Below, piece by piece: positions 21,488 through 28,594 of a stretch of DNA of 64,000 nucleotides. A program made the translations under genes and the position numbers. The stretch lies in contig NZ_JBNCNS010000002.1 of assembly GCF_049847105.1 (NCBI RefSeq), positions 186,001-250,000 of the forward strand. The letters are read 5' to 3'. How positions within the stretch are numbered: position 1 is the first letter of the stretch; every line of letters begins with the position of its first letter. Under the pieces are notes generated by a model. It did not search any database. It saw nothing but the letters and a program-made list of their open reading frames with translations, and had not been told where the DNA came from. This DNA is from Gordonia sp049847105 (lineage in GTDB: Bacteria > Actinomycetota > Actinomycetes > Mycobacteriales > Mycobacteriaceae).

Positions 21488-21508
21488 ATTCGCCGACAGA
21501 TACCGCGT
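21488..21508 (+). promoter_or_regulatory. Possible operator, related to the NRPS 2 upstream repeats
   Basis: The string CGCCGACAGATACCG at 21491-21505 matches 13 of 15 bases of the direct repeat CGCCGACAGCAACCG found twice upstream of NRPS 2 (49585-49620). It lies about 120 nt before the small gene at 21623, in the spacer after mbtH. A TATA-rich stretch (GCTATATAAG, near 21540-21550) follows and could be a -10 region. Function is inferred from similarity and position only. Confidence 0.35.
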
Positions 21509-21622
21509 CACCGGTTTCCAAAGTGCCGTTAGCAAGGCAAGCTATATAAGAAGGACCCGGTGCCGGCTCGAACTGGGAGGCAGAGTGGCCAGGGTCGACA
21601 TCACGAAGTCGGGGGAGTGGCT

Positions 21623-21937
21623 GTGAAGATGACTGACGTGCTGGAAGACATCCAGAAGCGGGCGCAGGTGACACCGCGCCTGACGGCTGTGCGCTTCGGC
21701 GACGACGTCGTCAGCTATCGTGCCCTCGACGAGAGCATCTCGTCGTACGAGTCCGTGATGGATCGCCACGGCCTGTCCCGCGACGCCGCGTTCCATGCCG
21801 GCCTGCTCCACTGCATGCCGTCCCTGACCCGCATCGACGGCACCGCCGAGCGCAATCGAGTGGTCGGCGAGGTCGTCGCCTGGCTGGGACGGGACATCGA
21901 GGGCGGTGCCGACAACGAGTTGCGCGCCGTCGGCTGA
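21623..21937 (+). CDS. Small protein resembling the N-terminal start of an adenylation domain
   Basis: About 104 residues. The segment TAVRFGDDVVSYRALDESIS (about residues 19-38) looks like the opening A1-region strand and helix of NRPS adenylation domains (compare VALVFGNRSVSYAEFGARV in NRPS 1), but the ATP-binding P-loop, the later A motifs and any carrier-protein site are absent. The remainder is helical-looking and ends in a charged tail. I chose the GTG at 21623 because GGAG lies 6-7 nt upstream; ATG at 21629 is the alternative. It sits on the same strand 250 nt after mbtH, so it may belong to the NRPS 1 locus as a scaffold or regulatory partner, or be a decayed A domain. The function is unknown. 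Reading-frame confidence is good; the relationship to A domains is judged by eye. Confidence 0.72.
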   Translation: MKMTDVLEDIQKRAQVTPRLTAVRFGDDVVSYRALDESISSYESVMDRHGLSRDAAFHAGLLHCMPSLTRIDGTAERNRVVGEVVAWLGRDIEGGADNELRAVG

Positions 21938-21987
21938 GACCCCGTCTCCGTCGAGACCAGGAATGGCTCCGGAGTTCCTCGCCGGTC

Positions 21988-22650
21988 TCAGATGACGGCG
22001 AGAACGGCCAGGATCACCAGTAGGATCGGCGTGCCCACGACGACGCTCGCCGTACCCATCACGATGGCAGCCACCGCCCGGCCCGTCCCCTGACGGCGCT
22101 GTTGGCCCGACCCGATCTGTTGGCCCGAACCGATCTGTGGGCCCGACCCGATCTGGACGACCGCCACGATCCCCAGGACGACGCCGAGGAATCCGAGCAC
22201 CGCGCCGACCCCGAGCAGCGCGAGTGGCAGGGACGCTGATGAGGCCACCACGGCGGCCGTCGCGGTGGCCGGCGCCGGCCGCTTCTGCTGTCCGTATCCG
22301 GGTGAATATGGCGACGCCGAATATGTGGACGCTGGATATATGGACCCTGGATATACGGATGCTGGATACGTGGACGCTGCCGCGGTCCATGCGGGATCCG
22401 ACCAGGCCGGGTCGACCGTGTGTACCGGCAGGTCCCAGATCTCGCCGACCCTGGGCAACGGCGCATGCACCGGCGGTGCGGCGATGATCTGAGCAGGCAC
22501 GTGTCCGATGTTCTCGCCGGTGACCGGGTTGTCGGCGATCGACAGATCTTCGGCGGCCGGTCGGTCGGCATCCTCGGGCGGTGGCCACCGTAGGTGGCGA
22601 TCGGTGACCGGCGCATCGATCGGCTGGGTGGGGTGTTCGGTCACCCGCAT
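21988..22650 (-). CDS. DUF4190-like membrane protein with N-terminal repeat-rich region
   Basis: About 220 residues. The first half is hydrophilic and includes a Tyr/Pro/Ser-rich stretch of short repeats (TYPASVYPGSIYPASTYS). The second half has two hydrophobic helices, the first around SLPLALLGVGAVLGFLGVVL and the second at the C terminus, joined by a linker holding three copies of an IGSGxQ repeat. This two-helix layout fits the DUF4190 family of actinobacterial membrane proteins, whose function is unknown. The ATG at 22650 is chosen because GGAGG lies just upstream; an upstream extension would lack a Shine-Dalgarno site and is Arg-rich. It converges with the small gene ending at 21937. Confidence 0.78.
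   Translation of the reverse strand: MRVTEHPTQPIDAPVTDRHLRWPPPEDADRPAAEDLSIADNPVTGENIGHVPAQIIAAPPVHAPLPRVGEIWDLPVHTVDPAWSDPAWTAAASTYPASVYPGSIYPASTYSASPYSPGYGQQKRPAPATATAAVVASSASLPLALLGVGAVLGFLGVVLGIVAVVQIGSGPQIGSGQQIGSGQQRRQGTGRAVAAIVMGTASVVVGTPILLVILAVLAVI
22102..22155. repeat. 18-bp triplicate repeat within the DUF4190-like gene
   Basis: Three near-identical 18-bp units, of the form TTGGCCCGACCCGATCTG, start at 22102, 22120 and 22138, with one or two mismatches between copies. On the coding (minus) strand they give an IGSGxQ hexapeptide repeat in the linker between the two membrane helices. Copy number is likely to vary between strains. Confidence 0.85.
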
Positions 22651-22775
22651 GGCGAACCTCCTGACGGCCGGCGAGCAGATTCCGCGCCGCCGGTCCATTG
22701 TTCCTGATTCCCCTCGCGTCCGCCGGTGACCGCGCACGCGGGCAGGTCACGACATCGCACCGCCCGGCAGACAGA

Positions 22776-22812
22776 AATCTCGCCGCACCCCCTGCGGGGA
22801 TGCGGCGAGATT
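22776..22812 (-). terminator. Rho-independent-type hairpin after the lipoprotein gene
   Basis: AATCTCGCCGCA (22776-22787) and its exact reverse complement TGCGGCGAGATT (22801-22812) form a 12-bp stem, with an inner CCCC/GGGG pairing in the loop. It lies 18 nt beyond the stop of the minus-strand lipoprotein gene (22830). The T-run after it on the minus strand is weak, which is common in high-GC actinobacteria. Confidence 0.75.
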
Positions 22813-22829
22813 CGTCGAATGTCTCGGGA

Positions 22830-23342
22830 TCAGCCCCCGTGCTGGCCACCCATGGACGAGAGTTGGGTCACCGCGCTGCCGGCGAGCTTCCAGTCACCGT
22901 CGGCTTTCACGTAGGCGAGTGTGACGTCGACCGGTTGGGGTGCGTGCGGGCTCTTGATCGACACCGTCGCGACCGCCTTGTCGTCACCGTCGGCCTTCAC
23001 TTCTTTCACCGTGTACACCTCCGGGGTGTAGCCGGCCATGTTCGAGGCCTTCGCGTAGCCCTGAATGGCGGCCTTGGTGACGGGGTTCGTGGTGTCGACC
23101 ACTGCGTCGAGTTCTGTTGACGAGGTTGCCGGGTCGACCGACTTGCGCAGGATCACCTGGGCATCGTCGGTGCTCAGTCCGACGACGGCCTGTTTGGCGT
23201 CGCTGGCTGCCGACGCCACCGCTGCCGACGCACCGCTTGCGGCGCTGCTGACGGTGTCGTTCGCCTCGTCGGAACAGCCGGCTGCGACCAGCATCGTCGC
23301 TCCGGCGAGCAGCGCTACGGCCACGGACTTCCGAACCTTCAT
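22830..23342 (-). CDS. Secreted lipoprotein, DUF4878-like
   Basis: A 170-residue protein with a classic lipoprotein signal: a basic start (MKVRKS), a hydrophobic core and the lipobox LVAAGC, so Cys at about residue 23 should be lipidated and the protein anchored outside the membrane. An Ala/Ser-rich linker follows, then a compact domain ending in DVTLAYVKADGDWKLAG, which fits the small NTF2-like DUF4878 or Mce-associated group of actinobacterial lipoproteins. The ATG at 23342 is preceded by AGGAGGAGGCGAA. A hairpin terminator follows, and the monooxygenase gene is transcribed divergently upstream. No enzymatic motif is visible; the role is unknown. Confidence 0.85.
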   Translation of the reverse strand: MKVRKSVAVALLAGATMLVAAGCSDEANDTVSSAASGASAAVASAASDAKQAVVGLSTDDAQVILRKSVDPATSSTELDAVVDTTNPVTKAAIQGYAKASNMAGYTPEVYTVKEVKADGDDKAVATVSIKSPHAPQPVDVTLAYVKADGDWKLAGSAVTQLSSMGGQHGG

Positions 23343-23409
23343 TTCGCCTCCTCCTCTTGGATGAGCCAACACTAACCTACGCAGCTGGGGGCCCGATCGC
23401 GGAATTAAT

Positions 23410-23431
23410 CGGACCGCGGTCCGGTTAGATT
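23410..23431 (+). promoter_or_regulatory. 14-bp palindrome and putative -10 for the monooxygenase operon
   Basis: CGGACCGCGGTCCG (23410-23423) is a perfect palindrome, immediately followed by TAGATT (23426-23431), a plausible actinobacterial -10 hexamer, about 50 nt before the monooxygenase ATG at 23481. Dyads of this size next to a promoter are typical repressor sites, for example of the TetR or MarR family. No regulator gene of that kind is in the window. Confidence 0.5.
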
Positions 23432-23480
23432 GGGTGACGTTCGTATCAGACAGATTTGCATCAGACACAGGAGGCGCGAC

Positions 23481-24605
23481 ATGCAGTTCGGACTCTTCAG
23501 CGTCAGTGACATCACGGTCGATCCCACCACAGGGGTGGCGCCGACCGAGCACGAGCGGATCACGGCAGCCGTGGAGATCGCCAAGAAGGCCGAGGAGATC
23601 GGCCTCGATGTGTTCGCAATCGGCGAGCACCACAACCCGCCGTTCTTCTCGTCGTCGCCGACCACCACCCTCGCCTACATCGCCGCCCAGACCAGCACGC
23701 TCCAGCTGTCGACGGCCACCACCCTCATCACCACCAATGACCCGGTGAAGATCGCCGAGGACTTCGCGATGCTCCAGCATCTCGCGGACGGCCGCGTCGA
23801 CCTCATGCTCGGCCGGGGGAACACGGGCCCGGTCTATCCGTGGTTCGGTCAGGACATCCGCCAGGGCATCCCGCTCGCCATCGAGAACTACCACCTGCTG
23901 CATCGGCTCTGGACCGAGGACGTGGTCAGCTGGGAGGGCAAGTTCCGCACCCCGCTCACTTCCTTCACCTCCACGCCGCGGCCGATGGACGGCGTCGCCC
24001 CGTTCGTCTGGCACGGATCGATCCGCAGCCCCGAGATCGCGGAGCAGGCCGCCTATTACGGCGATGGCTTCTTCGCCAACAACATCTTCTGGCCGAAGGA
24101 GCACTTCCAGCAGTTGATCGGCTTCTACCGCGAGCGGTTCGAGCACTACGGGCACGGCACGGCGAACCAGGCCGTGGTCGGTCTCGGCGGACAGTTCTTC
24201 ATCCGGAAGAACTCACAGGACGCGGTCCGTGAGTTCCGTCCGTACTTCGACAACGCCCCTGTCTACGGACACGGTCCGTCCCTGGAGGAATTCACCTCGG
24301 AGACACCGCTGACCGTCGGCAGCCCACAGGAATTCGTCGACAAGACGCTCACTTTCCGCGAGACCTTCGGTGACTATCAGCGTCAGCTGTTCCTGGTGGA
24401 CCATGCCGGCCTGCCGCTCAAGACGGTGCTCGAGCAACTCGACCTGCTCGGCGACGTCCTGCCCGATCTGCGGGCCGGATTCGCACAGGGCCGTCCGGCC
24501 GATGTTCCCGATGCGCCGACGCACGCCTCGCTGGTGGCCGCCCGCGACGTGTCGGCCACTGCGGATGCCGGTCAGCCGGCACAGCCGGAGGCGGTGCGCT
24601 CGTGA
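23481..24605 (+). CDS. FMN-dependent luciferase-like monooxygenase, CE1758 family
   Basis: A 374-residue LLM-class flavoprotein. It starts MQFGLFSVSDIT, the typical first beta strand, with GEHHNPPFFSSSP and GRGNTGPVYPWFG further on, and keeps the full TIM-barrel length. Its sequence and its direct coupling to an NADPH:FMN reductase match the family pair named after Corynebacterium efficiens CE1758/CE1759. It should use reduced FMN and oxygen to oxidise an unknown small molecule. The ATG at 23481 has AGGAGG 7 nt upstream. The stop overlaps the next start (GTGA), so the pair is co-translated. The family assignment is from memory of the family pattern; the substrate is unknown. Confidence 0.9.
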   Translation: MQFGLFSVSDITVDPTTGVAPTEHERITAAVEIAKKAEEIGLDVFAIGEHHNPPFFSSSPTTTLAYIAAQTSTLQLSTATTLITTNDPVKIAEDFAMLQHLADGRVDLMLGRGNTGPVYPWFGQDIRQGIPLAIENYHLLHRLWTEDVVSWEGKFRTPLTSFTSTPRPMDGVAPFVWHGSIRSPEIAEQAAYYGDGFFANNIFWPKEHFQQLIGFYRERFEHYGHGTANQAVVGLGGQFFIRKNSQDAVREFRPYFDNAPVYGHGPSLEEFTSETPLTVGSPQEFVDKTLTFRETFGDYQRQLFLVDHAGLPLKTVLEQLDLLGDVLPDLRAGFAQGRPADVPDAPTHASLVAARDVSATADAGQPAQPEAVRS

Positions 24606-25291
24606 GCATGCGGGTGGTCGCGGTCAACGCGGGGCTCGGTGACCCGTCGTCGACCCGCCTGCTCGTCGACCGGCTCGTGGACGCCATCACCGAGCACGCG
24701 GTGCGGGACGGGCTGAACATCGACGTCGAGGTCATCGACCTCCGGGATCTCGCCGTCGACGTCGCGCGGTCTATGACGACCGGATTTGCGGTCGGCGGGG
24801 TGCGCGCGGCGGTGGACGCGGTCCACGGCGCCGACGGATTGATCGTCGCGACACCGGTTTTCAATGCGTCCTACAGCGGTCTGTTCAAGTCGTTCTTCGA
24901 CCTCGTCGAGGTGGATCGGATGCAGGGCCTCCCGGTGGTCATCGCGGCGACCGGCGGCAGTCCGCGGCACTCGATGGTTCTCGATCACGCCATGCGTCCG
25001 CTGTTCGCCTACCTCCGCGCGGTGGTCATGCCGACCGCGGTCTACGCGGCGGCCGAAGATTGGGCCGGCACGTCGGGCGACACCGCGTTGCTGTCGGACC
25101 GAATCCGTCGTGCGGCAACCGAACTCGTCGCCGCACTGCCACCCGGCCGGCTCGAGCAGGGCGCCCCGGCAGGCCGGGCGCAGGCGAACGGGGCGGACCG
25201 GGACAAGGACGACAGTCGAGGGGCCCACCAGTCGGCGGTCGAGAAGGCGGGTATCGCCAACTTCGCAAAGTTGTTGGGCGAGCAGGCCTGA
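24602..25291 (+). CDS. NAD(P)H-dependent FMN reductase, CE1759 family
   Basis: About 229 residues with a flavodoxin-like fold: an N-terminal VNAGLGDPSSTR phosphate-binding loop for FMN, then GLIVATPVFNASYSGLFKSF, the conserved motif of the NADPH-dependent FMN reductase family. It would supply reduced FMN to the monooxygenase encoded just upstream. The GTG at 24602 overlaps the monooxygenase stop; the ATG at 24608 is an alternative start two codons later. The C-terminal 50 residues are Ala/Gly/Arg-rich and probably flexible. It ends only 7 nt from the convergent pirin gene. Confidence 0.9.
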   Translation: MSMRVVAVNAGLGDPSSTRLLVDRLVDAITEHAVRDGLNIDVEVIDLRDLAVDVARSMTTGFAVGGVRAAVDAVHGADGLIVATPVFNASYSGLFKSFFDLVEVDRMQGLPVVIAATGGSPRHSMVLDHAMRPLFAYLRAVVMPTAVYAAAEDWAGTSGDTALLSDRIRRAATELVAALPPGRLEQGAPAGRAQANGADRDKDDSRGAHQSAVEKAGIANFAKLLGEQA

Positions 25292-25298
25292 ACGGGCC

Positions 25299-26309
25299 TC
25301 AGGCGCGGCCCGGCGGGTTGCGCCTGGGTCGCAGGTGTGTGGTGGGCAGGGCCGGTGCGGGCAGGTGCTGGACCTCGCCCTGATAGCCCTCCACCTGCCC
25401 GAATCGGTCGCTGTGATCGGTCCATTCCTGTCGGTACCGGACGATGTCGTCGTGACTGCGGCCGACGAAGTTCCACCACATGATGATCTCCTCGTCGAGG
25501 GGGGTGCCGCCCAGGATCACCAGGCGCGCATCCTCTTCGGCGTCATTGCGCACCCGCAGATGTGTCGCTCCGACGCCCACGTATCCCAGTTCGGTGCGCT
25601 CGAGCGGTTCGGCGGCGACGTCGACGAGTCGGATGCGCCCGGCGTCCACGAGAATCCCGTGTTCGAAGGACGGCGACACCGGCAGATCGATCTCGGCGCC
25701 GGGCGTCATGGTGATCTCGGCGCCCATCAGTGGCGTGAAGGTCTGGACGGGCGAACGTTCGCCGAGCAGTTCCCCGAGGAACACGCGCACGGCGACGCCC
25801 TCCCGCTCGATCACGGCCGGTACGTGGTGCGCGAAGTCCCTGGTCGTGTCGGCCGCGGCCGCCGGCAACGCGATCCACAGCTGAACGCCGTGCAGCAACG
25901 TGGTGTCGGGGGTAGAGACCTCGGTGTGGGCGATCCCGTGGCCCGCGGTCATCAGATTCAGCTCTCCCGGCCGCACCACCGCGTGGTTGCCCATGGTGTC
26001 GCGGTGCTCGATCGCGCCGGAGAACAGCCAGCTCACCGTCTGCAGCCCGGTGTGGGGATGCGGCGGAACGTCCATGCCGCCGGTCGCGGAGACGTCGTCC
26101 GGGCCGTAATGGTCGGCGAAGCACCATGCGCCGATCAGCGATCGTCTGCGCTGCGGCAGCGTGCGACGCACCGTCATCGCCCGCGGCCCGCCGAGCGGGA
26201 CGTCACGTGCGGTCAGCACCTCCACGGCCGGCCTCCCCGAGTCCTGCGCGGGATCTGTCGCACCCGACCGGCAGTCGAGCTCGGCAGGCTGGATCTCGAG
26301 ATTGCTCAT
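25299..26309 (-). CDS. Pirin-family protein
   Basis: About 336 residues, a bicupin pirin. The N-terminal cupin has the conserved metal-binding pattern PHPHTGLQTV, then HRDTMGN and GHGIAHTE, supplying three His and one Glu. Pirins are iron-binding proteins, some with quercetin 2,3-dioxygenase activity and others acting as redox-linked regulators; which applies here cannot be told. The ATG at 26309 is preferred because GAAGGA lies 5 nt upstream; an ATG two codons earlier overlaps that site. The gene is divergent from the glycosyltransferase, with about 190 nt between them. Confidence 0.9.
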   Translation of the reverse strand: MSNLEIQPAELDCRSGATDPAQDSGRPAVEVLTARDVPLGGPRAMTVRRTLPQRRRSLIGAWCFADHYGPDDVSATGGMDVPPHPHTGLQTVSWLFSGAIEHRDTMGNHAVVRPGELNLMTAGHGIAHTEVSTPDTTLLHGVQLWIALPAAAADTTRDFAHHVPAVIEREGVAVRVFLGELLGERSPVQTFTPLMGAEITMTPGAEIDLPVSPSFEHGILVDAGRIRLVDVAAEPLERTELGYVGVGATHLRVRNDAEEDARLVILGGTPLDEEIIMWWNFVGRSHDDIVRYRQEWTDHSDRFGQVEGYQGEVQHLPAPALPTTHLRPRRNPPGRA

Positions 26310-26496
26310 GGGCATCCTTCGACGAATGGGCTGGCGGTCTCAGTCTAGAGAAGCGCTGGTGCGGATTCGTCGATGTCGGTATCCGGATGACGGGTCCGGA
26401 CGGGTGAATCCGCCACCGGATGCGCGGTGCCGACGCCGCGCTGCGCGGTCGCGCTGGTTAACATGCGACGAGCACCGACAGCGAGGGAGACGCGAG

Positions 26497-27354
26497 ATGT
26501 TCACGGTCAGTGTGGTGATTCCGGTCTACAACGAAGAAGAGGTCATCGCCGCGTGCCTGGAGGGCATCGCCGCTCAGACTCGTGCCGTGGACGAGTGCAT
26601 CGTCGTCGACAACAACTGCAGCGACCGGACGGTCGCCGTCGCCGAGTCGTTTTCCCATCGGCTTCCCATCCGCATCGTGACCGCGCCGCGCCAAGGCGTC
26701 GGGTGGGCGCGCGATGCCGGTTTCGACGCGTCGTCCACCGACGTCATCGGCCGGATCGATGCAGACACGCGGCTGGACCCGAACTGGTGCGCGTCACTCG
26801 TCGAGTTCATGACCGGGCGACCAGAAGTCGCCGCGGTCACCGGCTTCGACTACCTGTACGACGTCCCACTCGAGCACCGGTTCGAGAAGCGTCAGCGCCG
26901 TAACGCCGAACGCTCCTCGGAGGGCCGCAAGGCGTTCACGCTGCTGGGGAACAACATGGCGATACGCCGCACCGCATGGGACTCGGTCCGGTCGGATGTG
27001 CCGAATCTTCCGGGTACCCATGAGGACATCGATCTGTTCTTCACGCTGCTCGAGAAGGACGCGGTCGTGTGGGTGGTGCCGGCGATGCTGGCGGGGGTGT
27101 CGCCCCGCCGATTCCGGATGAGCCCGTGGGCCAATCGGAAATATCGGGCCGCGGCGGTGAAGACCACGAAGGTTCACGGTCGGCATCGCCAGGCGAGATT
27201 CATGGTGGCGCAGTCACCGCTGCTGTACACGTCCCTCTTCGTCTGGTGGCTGCGGGTGAAGCCGTTCGATCCGCGGACGCGGACGTGGCGACCGTGGCGG
27301 CTCTTCGCGCGAGAGGACGAGCGGGCGTCGCCGATGACTGCCGAGTGGGGCTGA
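26497..27354 (+). CDS. Family 2 glycosyltransferase
   Basis: A 285-residue GT-A-fold enzyme. It starts with the nucleotide-sugar-binding strand FTVSVVIPVYNEEEVI, has IVVDNNCSDRT and the metal-binding GRIDADTRLDP (DxD), then GNNMAIRR and a HEDIDLFF acid near the acceptor site. No signal peptide or long membrane segment is seen, so it is likely cytosolic or membrane-associated. The ATG at 26497 follows GAGGGAGA. The donor and acceptor are unknown. It could serve cell-envelope glycolipids or glycosylate one of the nearby peptides, but its position does not prove a link to either NRPS. Confidence 0.88.
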   Translation: MFTVSVVIPVYNEEEVIAACLEGIAAQTRAVDECIVVDNNCSDRTVAVAESFSHRLPIRIVTAPRQGVGWARDAGFDASSTDVIGRIDADTRLDPNWCASLVEFMTGRPEVAAVTGFDYLYDVPLEHRFEKRQRRNAERSSEGRKAFTLLGNNMAIRRTAWDSVRSDVPNLPGTHEDIDLFFTLLEKDAVVWVVPAMLAGVSPRRFRMSPWANRKYRAAAVKTTKVHGRHRQARFMVAQSPLLYTSLFVWWLRVKPFDPRTRTWRPWRLFAREDERASPMTAEWG

Positions 27355-27387
27355 CGCCGCGTCGTCGGGTCACCGGCCCTGGTGGGC

Positions 27388-27415
27388 GATGCCTGCCGGG
27401 TGATGCCTGCCGGGT
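27388..27415. repeat. 14-bp tandem repeat in the spacer after the glycosyltransferase
   Basis: The unit GATGCCTGCCGGGT occurs twice in tandem (27388-27401 and 27402-27415) and is followed by a partial third copy (GATGC). It lies in the short convergent spacer between the glycosyltransferase and the antigen-85-like gene. It is a slippage-type microsatellite with no visible function. Confidence 0.8.
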
Positions 27416-27436
27416 GATGCCCGACGACGGGCGTGC

Positions 27437-27468
27437 GCGGTCAGGATGCCAGGCGGTCAGGATGCCAG
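27437..27468. repeat. 16-bp perfect tandem duplication over the 3' end of an antigen-85-like gene
   Basis: GCGGTCAGGATGCCAG occurs twice without a mismatch (27437-27452, 27453-27468). On the minus strand each copy carries the last codons and the TGA of the esterase gene, so translation ends in the first copy reached (27457-27459) and the second copy lies in the 3' untranslated region. It is a recent duplication that left the protein intact. Confidence 0.85.
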
Positions 27469-28464
27469 GTCGCGGGCGATCTTCGGCCATGTCCGGCGCA
27501 GATCGTCCTGCCAGTACCCCCAGGAATGGGTGCCGTTGGGACGCACCGACACGTCGGCCGGGATGTGCAGATCGGCGAGGCGCCGGGCCATCTGGCCGGT
27601 GCACTGCCCGACGGCGCTCTCCAGGACACCGCCGACCAGGGTCTGGTTGGCCAGCCACGCGGCGTCGCCCTTGACGGAGGGATCGTTCAGAGTCTCGTGC
27701 GGACCCGGCAGACCGTTGCCGCTCGTCATGTAGATCTTGGTGCCACGCAGTTTCTCGGCATTGAGGTACGGGTCGTTCGCACGCCACACCGGACCGCCGG
27801 GTGGGCCCCACATGCTGGTGACCTTGCGTGCACTGAAACTCTCGACGACGATCCGGACGTAGGCCTCGCCGAGGGGATCGGTGGTGCGGGCACAACCGCT
27901 GAATGCACCGACGGCCCGGTAGAGCTTCGGCGCGGCGATCGCCAGATTCAGCACCGACGTCCCGGACATCGAGATGCCGCCGATGGCATTGCGTCCGGTG
28001 GTCGAGAACTGTCGGTTGATCAGCGGGGGGAGTTCCTTCGTGAGGAAGGTCTGCCACTTGACGCGTCCGAGCTCGGGGTCGTCGTGGATCCAGTCGGTGT
28101 AGTACGACGCGGCGCCGCCGATGGGAGTCACCACGTAGGTCTTCTTGTCCGCGAAGTACTTCTTGTAATCGGTGCGGGCCGCCCACGTCGCCCCGTCCTC
28201 GCCGCCGCCCGCACCGTTGAGCAGATAGAAGACCGGAGACGGGGTGCTGCGGTCGCGCGGGGTGAGCACCTCGACCGGGAAGGTCTTGCCCATTGCGGCC
28301 GAGTAGACGGTCAGGGTGTCCTGTTGCGGTCCGTCGTGGACGACCTTCACGATCCGCGACGGCTTCGCCGGCGCGGCCTGAGCGGTGCCGGCGGTGGCGA
28401 GGAGTGACGCCACCGACCCGACGACGATCAACAGGACCGTTGTCCAGCGCCTGAGCGGGCTCAC
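27457..28464 (-). CDS. Antigen 85-type mycolyltransferase-like esterase (copy 1)
   Basis: An alpha/beta-hydrolase of the antigen 85/PF00756 group. It has a Sec signal peptide (basic RRW, hydrophobic TTVLLIVVGSVASLLATA, cleavage near AQA-AP), the strand YLLNGAGGGEDGATW, the nucleophile elbow GISMSG and the C-terminal catalytic His in NGTHSWGYW. These features match mycolyltransferases that move mycolic acids onto trehalose or arabinogalactan in the cell wall. About 335 residues from the GTG at 28464, which has AAAGGAG 11 nt upstream. A GTG at 28476 is possible but too close to that site, and an in-frame start at 28515 has none. A close paralogue lies at 30910-31923. Mycolyltransferase activity rather than general esterase activity is inferred. 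Confidence 0.88.
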   Translation of the reverse strand: MSPLRRWTTVLLIVVGSVASLLATAGTAQAAPAKPSRIVKVVHDGPQQDTLTVYSAAMGKTFPVEVLTPRDRSTPSPVFYLLNGAGGGEDGATWAARTDYKKYFADKKTYVVTPIGGAASYYTDWIHDDPELGRVKWQTFLTKELPPLINRQFSTTGRNAIGGISMSGTSVLNLAIAAPKLYRAVGAFSGCARTTDPLGEAYVRIVVESFSARKVTSMWGPPGGPVWRANDPYLNAEKLRGTKIYMTSGNGLPGPHETLNDPSVKGDAAWLANQTLVGGVLESAVGQCTGQMARRLADLHIPADVSVRPNGTHSWGYWQDDLRRTWPKIARDLAS

Positions 28465-28594
28465 GGTGCGATTCACTCCTTTGGTCGGGATTCCGACCGT
28501 CGCCGGATCCGGCACGGTCGAGGACGGCCCACGGGTTGCGGGCGGATGAACTCACAAAGTAGTCGGTCCGCGGCGGCGGATTGTTACAGGGTGG

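Noticed and set aside
21530..21552. Possible iron-regulator (IdeR/DmdR) box TTAGCAAGGCAAGCTA
   Set aside because: It matches the consensus TTAGGTTAGGCTAACCTAA at too few positions and needs a gap to align; not enough to support iron control.
22320..22380. Short repeats in the DUF4190-like gene as a CRISPR-like array
   Set aside because: Unit length is about 15 bp with no spacers, in frame with a coding sequence; it is a protein repeat.
26497..27354. Assigning the glycosyltransferase to peptide glycosylation
   Set aside because: It is separated from both NRPS operons by unrelated genes and its acceptor cannot be read from the sequence.
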